Shown: positions 1-9,783 of the stretch, in pieces
How the letters are laid out: the number at the start of each line of letters is the position of its first letter
How positions within the stretch are numbered: the stretch's first letter is position 1
From: Proteus faecis
GTDB lineage: Bacteria; Pseudomonadota; Gammaproteobacteria; Enterobacterales; Enterobacteriaceae
Direction of reading: 5' to 3'
Length of the DNA stretch: 64,000 nt
NCBI RefSeq assembly: GCF_003144395.1
Contig: NZ_PENZ01000032.1
Span: 1-64,000 of the forward strand
Notes under the pieces: generated by a model
The model's input: only the letters and a program-made list of their open reading frames with translations
What the model was told of the DNA's origin: nothing
Database searches by the model: none
Position numbers and translations under genes: made by a program

Positions 1-11
1 GATTGATCTTT

Positions 12-32
12 AAAGCCCTGCGGGCTTTTCGC
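12..32 (+). terminator. Rho-independent terminator of an upstream gene
   Basis: A GCCC-TGC-GGGC hairpin flanked by A and T runs (AAAGCCC at 12-18, GGGCTTTT at 22-29). The T-rich side faces right, so it most simply ends a gene lying left of the window. A second GC-rich inverted repeat (GCCC/GGGC near 44-57) follows; its role is unclear. Confidence 0.55.
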
Positions 33-210
33 CTTATATCCCCGCCCGCATTGGGCGAGGGTTTACGGCGTTTTTCGCTAAGTGATGAGTTTATGAGTAC
101 AAATAGTGATAATAAAAATCACACTCATTCATAATATTTCATCATATAATGTAGTGTACCTATTAATACGTATTAAAAACACACATCACTATTTTGAATT
201 CGGAGACGTT

Positions 211-627
211 ATGATTAATAAATTTAATCAACTTGTTGACTGTTCTGACTTAGGTAAATTGGTATTACGTGTTTCTCTTGGTGTTTTAATGTTATTACAT
301 GGACTTCATAAAATGGAACCAGGAGGATTAGCGGGTATTCAGGGCATGTTAGCTAACTTTAATCTACCAGCCTTTATTGCTTACGGTACCATTATTGGGG
401 AAGTGGTTGCTCCTATCCTACTGATTATTGGTTTATTTACTCGTGTCTCAGCATTTGTTTTAGCCGGTACAATGTTGGTTGCTGTTTTGATGGTTCACTC
501 TGGTGATCTATTTGCATTAAACCCTAAAACTGGGGGATGGGCACCAGAAAGTGCGGGCTTTTATCTATTTGCCGCGATTGCTGTTATGTTTTTAGGTAGT
601 GGGCGTTTTGCTGTCAAAAAAGATTAA
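211..627 (+). CDS. DoxX family inner membrane protein
   Basis: Predicted 138-residue membrane protein of the DoxX/YphA type. I chose the ATG at 211 (MINKFNQLVD) because a GGAG sequence lies a few bases upstream and the family's first helix follows at once; an in-frame start at 106 would add a leader unlike the family. Four hydrophobic segments are visible (LVLRVSLGVLMLLHG; AFIAYGTIIGEVVAPILLIIG; SAFVLAGTMLVAVLMVH; a C-terminal FYLFAAIAVMFLG), with the conserved early LHGLHK segment and a GEVVAP motif in helix 2. Members sit in the inner membrane and some are linked to redox or thiol stress; the role of this one is unknown. It is monocistronic and convergent with the M16 protease gene across a shared terminator. 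Confidence 0.82.
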   Translation: MINKFNQLVDCSDLGKLVLRVSLGVLMLLHGLHKMEPGGLAGIQGMLANFNLPAFIAYGTIIGEVVAPILLIIGLFTRVSAFVLAGTMLVAVLMVHSGDLFALNPKTGGWAPESAGFYLFAAIAVMFLGSGRFAVKKD

Positions 628-688
628 TAAATTTAATAATCAATAAGTTTGAATGTTATCGTTATAACTTGATTAAAATAGATGAATA

Positions 689-724
689 AACGCCCAGTTT
701 GTTAATTTGAACTGGGCGTTCTCT
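689..724. terminator. Bidirectional terminator between convergent genes
   Basis: Perfect 11-bp inverted repeat AACGCCCAGTT (689-699) / AACTGGGCGTT (710-720) with an A-rich left and T-rich right flank. It lies between the doxX-like stop and the pqqL-like stop and probably serves both strands. Confidence 0.8.
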
Positions 725-740
725 TTGTAACGATTAAGAC

Positions 741-3539
741 TTATTTTTTATTGGCGGGAGTTAATTTAAAGATCTTTTCATTCTCACCTAACCATTGCTG
801 AGCGACTTGGTTTATATCATTAATATTTAATGTTTTTATAATGGCGGGATAAGTGAGTAAACGCTGATACTGTTGGTCATCGGTTGCAACTTGTGCAAGA
901 GCATCTGTCCAATAGCTTGCACTGTCAGTTATCTGTGAATATTCAGTTAGCCAGATATTTTTAGCTTCTTGTAACTCTTGATCCGTAATGCCTGACTGTT
1001 TAACGTCATTCACGACTTTACGAGCAAGCGTAATTAATTCATCTGCGCGCTCAGGCGATGCCGTAAAGTTTAAACGACCAGTATAGTAGCTTGTAGGCAT
1101 TTTCGTTAATACTTCAGAGAAACTAAGTGAATAAATACCACCAGCTCTTTCACGTAGGTTGAGTCTTAGTCGTTGGCTGATCACGGTATCGAGTAAATTT
1201 AGCGCTAATACTTGTTGCTGTGACCATTGAGCAGGTGCTGCATATTGAATGCTAACCATGCTCTTATCACTACTTGCAATAGGATATGTTTTGTTAAACG
1301 AAATAAGCTTCGGATTAATAGCGGGATCTGCCCAAAATAGGCGTTGCTCTGAACGCGTTGGTAAACTCGCTATCCAGCGTTCAACAAGAGGTTTAACTTG
1401 ATTTAGATTGACAGGTCCACTGATAACTAACGTCATATCAGCAGGTTGCCCTAAAATCATTTGGTTTGTTTGTTGCAATTGTTGGGCAGTAAATTGTTTC
1501 CAAGCACCTTGAGGTGAAACCACTAAACGATCGCCATTTTGGTAGCTTTCTTTATTGATATTATCTAAGAAAGTACGTTCAACAGGTGTTTTTGAGATAC
1601 CTAATGCCATGGCTTGCTTTTGTTGTTCTAACTTTTCGCCATTAAACTGTGGAGACGTTATTTTTAGATGCATTAATGTGAGTAAGGTTTCTAATTCATC
1701 AATTGGTGCTTCGCCACGAAAACCATGGAATAATAATTCGCTATAAGGGCGTAAACTTATTTTGTGTTGCTTGCTAAATAACGCCAATTCACGTGCATTA
1801 TAATGACCATATCCACTGAATTCAGGTAATTTTAATGCCCATAGCACCATGCCTAAGCTTTGATTTGTCTCAAGTGAAGAGCCTCCTGGAATACGCAGTG
1901 AAACTTGAATATTATCTTTGAGATAATTGTCATTTTTCACAATCACTTTTACGTTATTGCTTAATGTCCACTCTTGTGTTTCTTCAATCGGCAGTGATTG
2001 CGTTGAAACAACGGAACCTGTGAGTTCAGGTTTAATATCTAACACAACATCTTGAGTTTTTAGCGTAAATGGCCCCGGGTTTGATTGCCTAATTTCGTGC
2101 CAACGTTGTGCGACTTTAGTTGCATTAAACAGATTAGCGTCATTATCAGGACCAATTACAGCAACTCGTGGCGATGATTGTTTGAGATATTGGGCAAAAT
2201 AAGCGGATAATGTTTCAGGGGTCACTTTATTGATTAATTGATAGCTTAAATTTAGCGCCTGTTTTTTAGTTTGAATTGGCATATCCAATTCAATGGCTGT
2301 CGTAATTTGGTTGGCTAAATAATCGTGTTCGTAACGTTCTTCACTCGCAGCTTGTTGACTTAGACGTTTTAACAACGCGTTGCGAGCATTATCTAACTCT
2401 TCTTGAGTAACGGGTACAGAGGCTAGACGCTGAACTTCTGTAAATAAGATATCTAATGCGCCTTGGTAATCATTACCTTTAGGATGTGCAATCATCAATT
2501 GTTGTGAACGACGAGCATCTAACATTGCACCTTGAGCATTGGCACTAATAGATGCAATTAAGCCATTATCAACGATAGTGGAGAAACGTTGATTTAAAAT
2601 TGACAGCCATAATGAATCCATTAAATCTTCATATTGACCTTGGCGACTATTTAAAGGGGCAGGCAAAGTCCGTTGTAAGGTGAACTGTAAAATACGCGAA
2701 CCTTGCTCTTTGTCGAAAATCGTTTTAACAAGTAGATCATTGTGATCGATAAAATTGTGCCAAGATGGATCGTCAATCCCTTTATTCTCGCTGTTTTTAG
2801 CATTAAACAGTTGCTTAATATCGGCAATAGCATCGCCTTGATTAAAGTTACCAACCAGTACTAATGCCATTCTTTCTGGTTGATACCAAGTATCGTAATA
2901 GCGCTTTGCATCTTTCACATCGCCATATTTAACGATATCTAAATCGCCAATAGGATCACGATTTAGATAACGACTACCGTGATAACGTAACTCTTCTAAC
3001 TGACGGTTAATGCGAAAACCGATACCTTGGCGCAAACGCCATTCTTCAACAATAACGGGACGCTCTTTATCAAATTCAATAGGGTCAAATGTCATTTCAA
3101 ATGCCCAATCTGATAAGATTTGTAGCCCTGTTTTAATTTGGATCGGGTTTGCATTTGGTAATGACAGTTTATAAGTCGTCGCATTTAAACTTGTTGCAGC
3201 ATTGACATGACTACCTAACTTCATGCCCAGACTTTCAAGTTGTTTAAACCCTGTTGTTCCTGGAAAATGAGTCGTACCTTTAAACGCCATATGCTCAGTA
3301 AAGTGTGAAAAACCGAGCTGTTTTTCATCTTCTTGTACTGATCCACTTTTAACTAAAAGGCGCATTTCAACACCCGTTTGTGGGCGTTGTAGTAAGTAGA
3401 CATCTAAACCATTATCTAACGTAAAATGGCGAACATCAGGGCGTAGTGATAGCACACTATTATCACCTTGAGATGAGGTGCCTGTGGTACATCCTAAAAG
3501 TGAAAGACTGACTGCGACAATCAATAACTTACGATACAT
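741..3539 (-). CDS. pqqL: PqqL-like M16 zinc protease, lipoprotein
   Basis: Predicted 932-residue inverzincin (M16 peptidase), the length of E. coli PqqL (about 931). The zinc motif HFTEH is at residues 79-83, and a downstream VIVEEWR supplies the likely third ligand Glu. The protein has two M16 halves as usual, only the first with the zinc motif. The N-terminus (MYRKLLIVAVSLSLLGC) is a lipoprotein signal with lipobox LLGC, so Cys17 would be lipidated and the enzyme would face the periplasm. The start overlaps the end of the upstream ABC transporter gene by 11 bases, indicating translational coupling. In E. coli and Pectobacterium, PqqL/FusC proteases work with a TonB receptor and an ABC transporter to process imported protein-like ligands; the same partners sit directly upstream here. 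The ligand is not known from sequence. Confidence 0.9.
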   Translation of the reverse strand: MYRKLLIVAVSLSLLGCTTGTSSQGDNSVLSLRPDVRHFTLDNGLDVYLLQRPQTGVEMRLLVKSGSVQEDEKQLGFSHFTEHMAFKGTTHFPGTTGFKQLESLGMKLGSHVNAATSLNATTYKLSLPNANPIQIKTGLQILSDWAFEMTFDPIEFDKERPVIVEEWRLRQGIGFRINRQLEELRYHGSRYLNRDPIGDLDIVKYGDVKDAKRYYDTWYQPERMALVLVGNFNQGDAIADIKQLFNAKNSENKGIDDPSWHNFIDHNDLLVKTIFDKEQGSRILQFTLQRTLPAPLNSRQGQYEDLMDSLWLSILNQRFSTIVDNGLIASISANAQGAMLDARRSQQLMIAHPKGNDYQGALDILFTEVQRLASVPVTQEELDNARNALLKRLSQQAASEERYEHDYLANQITTAIELDMPIQTKKQALNLSYQLINKVTPETLSAYFAQYLKQSSPRVAVIGPDNDANLFNATKVAQRWHEIRQSNPGPFTLKTQDVVLDIKPELTGSVVSTQSLPIEETQEWTLSNNVKVIVKNDNYLKDNIQVSLRIPGGSSLETNQSLGMVLWALKLPEFSGYGHYNARELALFSKQHKISLRPYSELLFHGFRGEAPIDELETLLTLMHLKITSPQFNGEKLEQQKQAMALGISKTPVERTFLDNINKESYQNGDRLVVSPQGAWKQFTAQQLQQTNQMILGQPADMTLVISGPVNLNQVKPLVERWIASLPTRSEQRLFWADPAINPKLISFNKTYPIASSDKSMVSIQYAAPAQWSQQQVLALNLLDTVISQRLRLNLRERAGGIYSLSFSEVLTKMPTSYYTGRLNFTASPERADELITLARKVVNDVKQSGITDQELQEAKNIWLTEYSQITDSASYWTDALAQVATDDQQYQRLLTYPAIIKTLNINDINQVAQQWLGENEKIFKLTPANKK

Positions 3540-5238
3540 ATTCGCTATCTCCTGCAGATTGAGAAGGGGACTCGGTCGGGGCTTTTAATGAAAGCACATT
3601 ATCTGCAATCACATGTGTAAAGCGCTGGTGGCTGACTAAGGCAATACCCGCAGTTGGTAGATGTTGTTTTAGCAACATCAACATGTTTAATGCATTTTGT
3701 TCATCAAGTGCAGAGGTGGTTTCATCTAATAAAATAAGTTCCGGTTTATTGAGTAATAAACGAGCAAAAATAAGGCGTTGTTGCTCACCACCTGATAGAC
3801 GTGTTGTCCAATCCGTTTCCAGTGAAAGTTGATTTTTTATTTTGTCCAAGCCCACTAAGTGGAGTGCTTCTTCATACTCTTTAGCGGAGAATTGATTTGG
3901 CTGACAAGGATAAGCAAGCAAACTATCTAAACGTGCAAAAGGCAGATACATCCGTTGTGGGATCCAACACACATTTGGCGAACGTTGAATTTCTCCTTTG
4001 AAATAAGGCCAATGTCCACTTAACGCTCTAAGCAATGTTGATTTACCTAAACCAGAACAACCTTCGATAACGATTAATTCACCCGCTTTTACAGAGAGGT
4101 CAACTTCTTGGATTAATAGGTTGTCATCTTGCATAAATAGAGAGAGATGAGCTTTTAATTTAGTCTGTTTATCATTTAAATCAGCGACTTCAGACTCATG
4201 GTCGTGTTCTAAGAGCACCACAAAATTATAAAGACGTGTCACCGTTGCTTGCCATGCAGCAATCTCTTTATATGAGAAAATAAACCAGCTTAATGCACCT
4301 GCAACACTAGAGAATGCTTGTCTTAATTGCATTAATCCCCCAAGCATTAACTCGCCTGCAAGGAATTTAGGTAAGGCAAAAATAATGGGAGCCATTGCAG
4401 TAGCTTGTTGGTAGCCCACAGTAAAGAATGCAAGATTTCTTTCGTAGCGGATAAGGTTATTCCAGTTATGAATAACCCCTAAAAAACGGCTCATTAATTC
4501 GTTGCGATCACTGATTTCACCGCGTTGGCCGGCAATCGCATCACCATGTTGTTTACGGGTGATGAGTGCTGTACGGTAATCAGCTTCTTTGCGCTGTTTA
4601 TCCATATTAATTTTACGCAATGGCGAACCAATAAACTGCGTAATGGTGATCCCGATAATGGTATAGATAATACAAGCCCAGAACATATAGCCAGGAATAG
4701 TCCATTCGCTACCACCTAATGTGAAAGAGATAGCGCCAGACAGTGACCAAAGAATGGTGGCAAAGGTGATAAGAGTGAGTAACGAGTGTAAAAATGTCAC
4801 AGTTAAACGCATTGTTGATTCGATCAGTAAACGAATATCTTCTGCAATACGCTGATCTGGGTTATCAGGCTCTTGAGAAGTGAGCCTTAACATATAGTGT
4901 TTACTGTTTTTTGATAACCAGCGATCCAGTACTTGTTCAGTCATACCTTCTCGCCAGCGAATAACCATTTTTTGGCGTAAGAAATCACCCATTACCACCA
5001 CAGTAATTAATCCGGCAATAATAATGACAAATTGTTGAAGAAGTTTGTACAGCGCTTGTCCATCAAGTTGTTGTAATGCATTATAAAAACTGCCATTCCA
5101 TTCATTCATTTTGACGTTAAACCAAACCGATGACAGGGTTAAGGTCAAAGAGATAATCAATAGAAACCAGCAGTAAAGGGCGGCACGCCGCCCCCAAAAA
5201 GGTGAAACTAAATAGAAAAATTGTTTTATTGTTTTCAT
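3529..5238 (-). CDS. yddA: YddA-like ABC transporter, fused permease and ATPase
   Basis: Predicted 569-residue half-transporter. An N-terminal membrane domain of the SbmA/BacA-related type (ABC_membrane_2; helices near residues 10-35, 60-85, 140-205 and 290-320) is followed by an ATPase domain with Walker A EGCSGLGKSTL (about 393-403), signature LSGGEQQRL and Walker B LILLDET. It would form a homodimer in the inner membrane. It lies between the TonB-dependent receptor gene (63-bp gap) and the pqqL-like gene (11-bp overlap). This matches the E. coli yddA-yddB-pqqL partnership, though the gene order differs. The inferred role is transport linked to the receptor/protease import route; direction and substrate are not evident. 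Confidence 0.87.
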   Translation of the reverse strand: MKTIKQFFYLVSPFWGRRAALYCWFLLIISLTLTLSSVWFNVKMNEWNGSFYNALQQLDGQALYKLLQQFVIIIAGLITVVVMGDFLRQKMVIRWREGMTEQVLDRWLSKNSKHYMLRLTSQEPDNPDQRIAEDIRLLIESTMRLTVTFLHSLLTLITFATILWSLSGAISFTLGGSEWTIPGYMFWACIIYTIIGITITQFIGSPLRKINMDKQRKEADYRTALITRKQHGDAIAGQRGEISDRNELMSRFLGVIHNWNNLIRYERNLAFFTVGYQQATAMAPIIFALPKFLAGELMLGGLMQLRQAFSSVAGALSWFIFSYKEIAAWQATVTRLYNFVVLLEHDHESEVADLNDKQTKLKAHLSLFMQDDNLLIQEVDLSVKAGELIVIEGCSGLGKSTLLRALSGHWPYFKGEIQRSPNVCWIPQRMYLPFARLDSLLAYPCQPNQFSAKEYEEALHLVGLDKIKNQLSLETDWTTRLSGGEQQRLIFARLLLNKPELILLDETTSALDEQNALNMLMLLKQHLPTAGIALVSHQRFTHVIADNVLSLKAPTESPSQSAGDSEYVS

Positions 5239-5301
5239 TGCTTATTGGTCATATTTTTATTGTATATCGACTTGTATGCTCACATTAACTTCGTCAATTT
5301 A

Positions 5302-8049
5302 TTAATAGTCGTAGCTGACTTGTAACCAGAACTGACGACCTGGTTCATACGATTTGTATTCTTTATCTTTGTAAGTGAAGTGATCAGCAACATTTCGAGT
5401 ATTAAGAACGTTATTCACTTCAACAGAGACACCTACACCATAAGCAAACTCAGGTTGCCAGCTTAGTTTGGTATTCCAAGTAAAGCGGCTACTGTAGTTC
5501 TGTTTTTTATAGGCATAAATGTAACCATCTTCAGGGGTTTGAATCGGGTTACCGTTATTGGTTTTTTCTGCTTGAGAGCGCCAGCTATTCCATTGCAATT
5601 GGTTAAACCAAGTCACATTCCATTCATCCCAAACACTGGTGAGGTCGGCGGTGATTTTTAATGGGGAGTTAAAGTTGCCAGAAGGTAAGTCTTTGGCATC
5701 AATGATTTTACCATCATATGACACTTTATTATGGTTAACATTTTGGACATTGGGTCTAAGATCGGCATAACCTGAATCTTTAGGGGTATTAGTTTTGCTT
5801 TGTTGCCAACTTATTGAAGCATTGAAAACATGATCAGCTTGTGCCAATTCCCACGGCTGGCTATTTTTAACTGATAACGTCACTGTGTCGTGTGAACTGC
5901 GCCCGTTATTATTAAACTGACGTATATTCAATAATTCTTTTGTTTTAGCATCTGGGTATTTTGTATCACTGCGAACTTCATCGCGACCGTTACGATGAGT
6001 GTATTGCAAACGCCATGTTGTTGAGGCAATTTCTTGTTGTAAACCTAAGGTGAATTCATCGTTATAAGGCGTTTTTAAAGCGTCTATACCATCAAAGTCA
6101 GTGCGGTTAGTCCATTTATTATCTGAACAATCCATATAACAATGTTGTAAACCCGCATTTTGCGCACCATAGAGAGAATAAGTGAGCATAGATCGGCCAT
6201 AATAACGGTTTACACCACCAATAAGTAATGTATTACCAGTACCCCAAATATCATAAGTTCCGCTTAAACGTGGAGAGATATTATTTTTTTGAACAAAATC
6301 ATCACGATCTAAACGAATACCTGGGCGTAATGTCAGACGTTTATATTGAATATTATCATCAAGATAAATAGCGTAACTGGTATAGGTAGCATCATGCGTG
6401 CCTGCTAAGTAACGAGTTGTCTGTGCTAATCCTCCCATCCATTCGCCATCATAAGTCGAGCCTCTATAGCTATAGTTATAATAAGGTGAAGTTCGGATAT
6501 AAGAACCTTTGGTTCTATTTATCTCAAATCCTGTTGTTGGTTGATGAGAAACCGCTCCCCATTCGATAGGATTAAAACGCATAATACTTTTGGCACTGTA
6601 AGTTTTTTGCTGACTTTTTAAATCACCTTGCCCCCCACTGTATATACGTTGAGGGTGTTTCCAATCACTCCAATCTTCAACGGCAATGAAATAATTTTGA
6701 TCATTGGTACGTTTATCTTCTAAATCTTGATAACCTGCGGTTAACTCTAATGAGCCAAGATTTAATTGGTGCTTATAGAGCGCAGTAAAACTTAAGCCAT
6801 TATGTTCATTATCATAACCTGAGTTATAGACTGAACTTGAGAATAAATAACTTTTGTATCTAGCAATATTTGTTGATAAATCAAATGTTTGTTTTTCTGA
6901 AATATTCCAAGAGTATTTCAGAAAATAATTATCTGAGGTACGAGTTTGATCTTTATAATGAGGTGATTGTTCTAAATGTTCTAACTCGCCATTAGCATTA
7001 TGAATAATGCCTCCTGAGGTACTTATCATCATCGGAATAGTTGATTCTCTGCGTGATGTTGAGAAAATAATCCCGGTATTGTCTGTTAAGCTTGTTTCAA
7101 ACCAACCACCAAAGTTTTGTTTATCGTATTTTTTCTGGAAACGTGCAGGGTTACTGAAATCGTTATTTGCAGTATCAAAGTTTAGTTTTGGATCGGTGAA
7201 AATATTGTTCCAACTTGAACGAGTGGTACGGTAATAGGCATTAGCGTGGGTTTCGCCAGACCAACGACGACTCTGTACATCAACGCTACCGCCTGTAAAT
7301 CCACCAAATTCCACCGGAATGTTGTTATCGTAAACAGTGACACTATCAATTAAGCGACTATCAAGGTACATCCCTTGTTCATCACTAGTAATACGAGTAT
7401 TGGTTTCACCATTACCTGAATTGGCGGGGTCAAAGTCGTTGTTAAAACTGACACCATCAAGTTTGTAAGAGTTTTGATAACTACTAGAGCCGTGAATAGA
7501 AATACGTGAAGGTTTAATTTCACCCTGATTCATTGATGTGCTGTCATTATTGGAAAATTGAACAGCAGGGTTACTTTTGAGTAAGTCAGTGATGTTACCA
7601 TCACCCGTATTACGCTGTTTTATCTCTTCTGAAGTAATGTATTGTGGGGCTGAAACCACATCAGTAGCCGGATGATAAGTACTACCAACACCTGTTACTT
7701 TAACTTCAGGAATAACGATCGCATTAGCCGTTGCAAGGGGACGAATAACGAATCCACTGTCTTGTGGAATAATTTCTAACCCACTACCGATTAAGACCTT
7801 TTGTAATGCTGTTTGGGTTTCAAATTGGCCTGAAAGTGCGGGGGCTCGTAGGTTTTTAACCGAATTTGCGTCAAATAAAATTTGAACTTGCCCTTGTTTT
7901 GCAATAGCACTTAATGAATCAGCTAAAGATTGTTCTGGTAAAGCGACTGAAACTGTAGATGCGTAAGCGCAAGGTGTAGCAATCGTGGTACTTATTAGTA
8001 ATGCTAGCAAAGGCCTCTTAAGAGCCCTTTTTTTATTATGTATTCTCAT
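5302..8049 (-). CDS. TonB-dependent outer membrane receptor with STN signalling domain
   Basis: Predicted 915-residue receptor. I place the start at the ATG at 8049 because it opens a standard signal peptide (MRIHNKKRALKRPLLALLIS... ending near AYAS); a GTG at 8121 in the same frame would put 24 residues before it. After the signal come an STN domain (about residues 35-100, QSLADSLSAIAKQGQVQILF onward), a linker with a possible TonB box (IPEVKVTG), a plug domain (APQYITSEEIKQRN...) and a large beta-barrel ending in aromatic Tyr (VSYDY). An STN domain marks transducers that signal to a FecR partner, and the fecR and fecI homologues are just upstream. Together with the YddA- and PqqL-like genes this looks like a YddB/FusA-type receptor under ligand-dependent autoregulation. 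A 14-bp inverted repeat spans the start codon. Substrate unknown. Confidence 0.88.
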   Translation of the reverse strand: MRIHNKKRALKRPLLALLISTTIATPCAYASTVSVALPEQSLADSLSAIAKQGQVQILFDANSVKNLRAPALSGQFETQTALQKVLIGSGLEIIPQDSGFVIRPLATANAIVIPEVKVTGVGSTYHPATDVVSAPQYITSEEIKQRNTGDGNITDLLKSNPAVQFSNNDSTSMNQGEIKPSRISIHGSSSYQNSYKLDGVSFNNDFDPANSGNGETNTRITSDEQGMYLDSRLIDSVTVYDNNIPVEFGGFTGGSVDVQSRRWSGETHANAYYRTTRSSWNNIFTDPKLNFDTANNDFSNPARFQKKYDKQNFGGWFETSLTDNTGIIFSTSRRESTIPMMISTSGGIIHNANGELEHLEQSPHYKDQTRTSDNYFLKYSWNISEKQTFDLSTNIARYKSYLFSSSVYNSGYDNEHNGLSFTALYKHQLNLGSLELTAGYQDLEDKRTNDQNYFIAVEDWSDWKHPQRIYSGGQGDLKSQQKTYSAKSIMRFNPIEWGAVSHQPTTGFEINRTKGSYIRTSPYYNYSYRGSTYDGEWMGGLAQTTRYLAGTHDATYTSYAIYLDDNIQYKRLTLRPGIRLDRDDFVQKNNISPRLSGTYDIWGTGNTLLIGGVNRYYGRSMLTYSLYGAQNAGLQHCYMDCSDNKWTNRTDFDGIDALKTPYNDEFTLGLQQEIASTTWRLQYTHRNGRDEVRSDTKYPDAKTKELLNIRQFNNNGRSSHDTVTLSVKNSQPWELAQADHVFNASISWQQSKTNTPKDSGYADLRPNVQNVNHNKVSYDGKIIDAKDLPSGNFNSPLKITADLTSVWDEWNVTWFNQLQWNSWRSQAEKTNNGNPIQTPEDGYIYAYKKQNYSSRFTWNTKLSWQPEFAYGVGVSVEVNNVLNTRNVADHFTYKDKEYKSYEPGRQFWLQVSYDY

Positions 8050-8112
8050 TTCACCAATCCCATTCACTAACTTAATAATTGTTGTTACTAAGGAAGAGGG
8101 TGAAATGAGAAT
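8042..8112 (-). promoter_or_regulatory. 14-bp inverted repeat enclosing the receptor start codon
   Basis: The sequence ATTCTCATTTCACC at 8042-8055 is repeated as its exact reverse complement at 8099-8112, with a 43-base loop. On the minus-strand transcript the right arm (GGTGAAATGAGAAT) contains the ATG at 8049 and part of its ribosome-binding region. The mRNA could therefore fold and hide the receptor start. The repeat is seen directly; a regulatory role is inferred. Confidence 0.5.
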
Positions 8113-8152
8113 TATCCTCACCTGTAAAAAAGAATATTTTTCATATTTTAAT

Positions 8153-9181
8153 TTACTTGTTGATAATTAAAGCATTATTTTTGTCAGTAAAAACAACATT
8201 AACCGGTAATATAAGTGGAATTGCGGTAATAAAGTTTTTGGCATCGTTTATGTTAGCGATCCCAGAGACTTTCATTTTGGCAATTTCCGGGGAGGAAATT
8301 TGAACATTGATATCAAGATAAGGTTTGAGTTTGGTTATCACTTCATTCAATGGGCGTTCAAAGAAATGCAGTTGACCAAAACGCCAACTTCCCACGGAAT
8401 CAATTTTGACCGAAGAGATAACCAAACTGTCACTGGCTAATGTGCTGGTGGCTTGATAGCCTGCGTATAAATAGGCTGGAGAAGATTTTGGTGTTGCTTT
8501 TACTTCGACAATCCCTTCATGGACAGCAACGTTAACTTGATTGTTATCATAGTGACTAACTTCAAATTCAGTGCCAACAACTTTAATTAATCGGGTATCA
8601 GCATGAACATAAAAAGGGCGATACGGGTTTGATTTTACTTTGAAATAGGCTTGCCCTTTATCTAGCCATAATCGTCTTTCTTCTTGCACGTAAGCCACTC
8701 TGACCTGTGTATTTCTATCTAAATAAACTTTAGAGCCATCAGCTAAGGTCATTTCTTTCGGTGAATGGCTGGTTGCAAGCGTCATATTATCCATCAGTAA
8801 TGCAGGTAAATGACTATAAGGAAGATATAAAACGGTGAGTAAACAAAGTGCAGCCGTGGTGTGGATCATCGGACGCCAAGGAGCGCGTTTTTTCTTTTCA
8901 ACCGTGGTTATTGTTGGTCGTGGTAATGCATCGCATTGACGCCAGATACCTGCAATATCCTGATATGCCTGCCGGTTTACATCATTTTCTATCCACACTT
9001 TAAACGCTTGGCGCTGTTTTGGGGTTATCCTTTGACTGTGTTGTCGGGTAAACCAAAGAGCTGCTTGCTCATCAGGTGATCCATTGAGTAATTCATCATC
9101 AGACGCTAAAAAAAGTGAGTCTAGATCCTCATCTACGTGAGGTTTAGTTTCCGGTATATTCTTTTCCGGCTTACTCATCAT
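8153..9181 (-). CDS. fecR: FecR family anti-sigma/sigma-regulator protein
   Basis: Predicted 342-residue inner membrane regulator. I chose the ATG at 9181, which has AGGAG about ten bases upstream and overlaps the sigma factor stop codon by 11 bases; the adjacent ATG at 9178 is also possible. The N-terminal cytoplasmic part has the typical FecR/DUF4880 pattern (EQAALWFTRQHSQ ... RQAFKVWIENDVNRQAYQDI). One membrane helix follows (TTAALCLLTVLYLPYSHLP), then a periplasmic FecR domain (MTLADGSKVYLDRNTQVRV ... VGTEFEV). The C-terminal region (about 290-342) resembles an STN-interacting segment. It would hold or activate the neighbouring ECF sigma factor in response to the receptor STN domain. Gene symbol is by family, not proven orthology. 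Confidence 0.88.
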   Translation of the reverse strand: MMSKPEKNIPETKPHVDEDLDSLFLASDDELLNGSPDEQAALWFTRQHSQRITPKQRQAFKVWIENDVNRQAYQDIAGIWRQCDALPRPTITTVEKKKRAPWRPMIHTTAALCLLTVLYLPYSHLPALLMDNMTLATSHSPKEMTLADGSKVYLDRNTQVRVAYVQEERRLWLDKGQAYFKVKSNPYRPFYVHADTRLIKVVGTEFEVSHYDNNQVNVAVHEGIVEVKATPKSSPAYLYAGYQATSTLASDSLVISSVKIDSVGSWRFGQLHFFERPLNEVITKLKPYLDINVQISSPEIAKMKVSGIANINDAKNFITAIPLILPVNVVFTDKNNALIINK

Positions 9182-9719
9182 TCGTGCATTTCTCCTGTCC
9201 TGCATCGACATATCTTTTGCAATATAATAGGGCTGCCGCAATATGTTTTTCCACCATACTGATTGAGATATCCATTTGCTCTGCAATTTCGCTTTGTGAT
9301 AATCCATCAAAACGATAAAGAACAAATGCTTCTCGACGGCGTGGAGGTAATGTTTCAATTGCTTCGCTAAGTAGATCTAAACGCTGTTGGTGCTCAAGGA
9401 CATATCCCGGATCAATCTCTGTCGTATAACTTTGAGTGGCATCATCGAGTTTACAGTCATCCTGATAGAGATCTTTTTGTTTTTGATTTTTTCTCCAATG
9501 GTCAATTAAAACGTGGTTCGCTATTTTAAACAGAAAAGCACGCTCTTCTTGCACGGGTGTTTGTTCTTTTCTGTTTAGCCATAGTGTAAATACATCTTGA
9601 GACAAATCATCTGCATCATGGTAATTACCCGTACGTTTGTGGAAAAAACGCACAAGTTGTCCATAGGTTGATTGATAGGCACAACTAATTTTTTGTGCCA
9701 ATGATTTATTGCTAGCCAT
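9171..9719 (-). CDS. fecI: FecI-like ECF RNA polymerase sigma factor
   Basis: Predicted 182-residue ECF sigma factor. Region 2 (QLVRFFHKRTGNYHDADDLS plus DVFTLWLNR) and region 4 (ETLPPRRREAFVLYRFDGLS, SEIAEQMDISISMVEKHI) are both complete, and the length is normal for the FecI group. It is first in the minus-strand cluster and is translationally coupled to fecR. It most likely directs transcription of the receptor-transporter-protease genes once the receptor binds ligand. Its own promoter must lie at 9720-9890, where a Fur-box-like palindrome sits, so iron control of this gene and of the divergent tonB is plausible. Confidence 0.9.
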   Translation of the reverse strand: MASNKSLAQKISCAYQSTYGQLVRFFHKRTGNYHDADDLSQDVFTLWLNRKEQTPVQEERAFLFKIANHVLIDHWRKNQKQKDLYQDDCKLDDATQSYTTEIDPGYVLEHQQRLDLLSEAIETLPPRRREAFVLYRFDGLSQSEIAEQMDISISMVEKHIAAALLYCKRYVDAGQEKCTNDE

Positions 9720-9783
9720 AATCTCTGGTGTTTAAAAAAGAGTGAAATAATAAGCTCTTACTGCTTCTTAAGCGAACAAGTTA

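Noticed and set aside
8050-8121. GTG start at 8121 for the TonB-dependent receptor
   Set aside because: It would add 24 residues ahead of a normal signal peptide; ATG 8049 is better placed.
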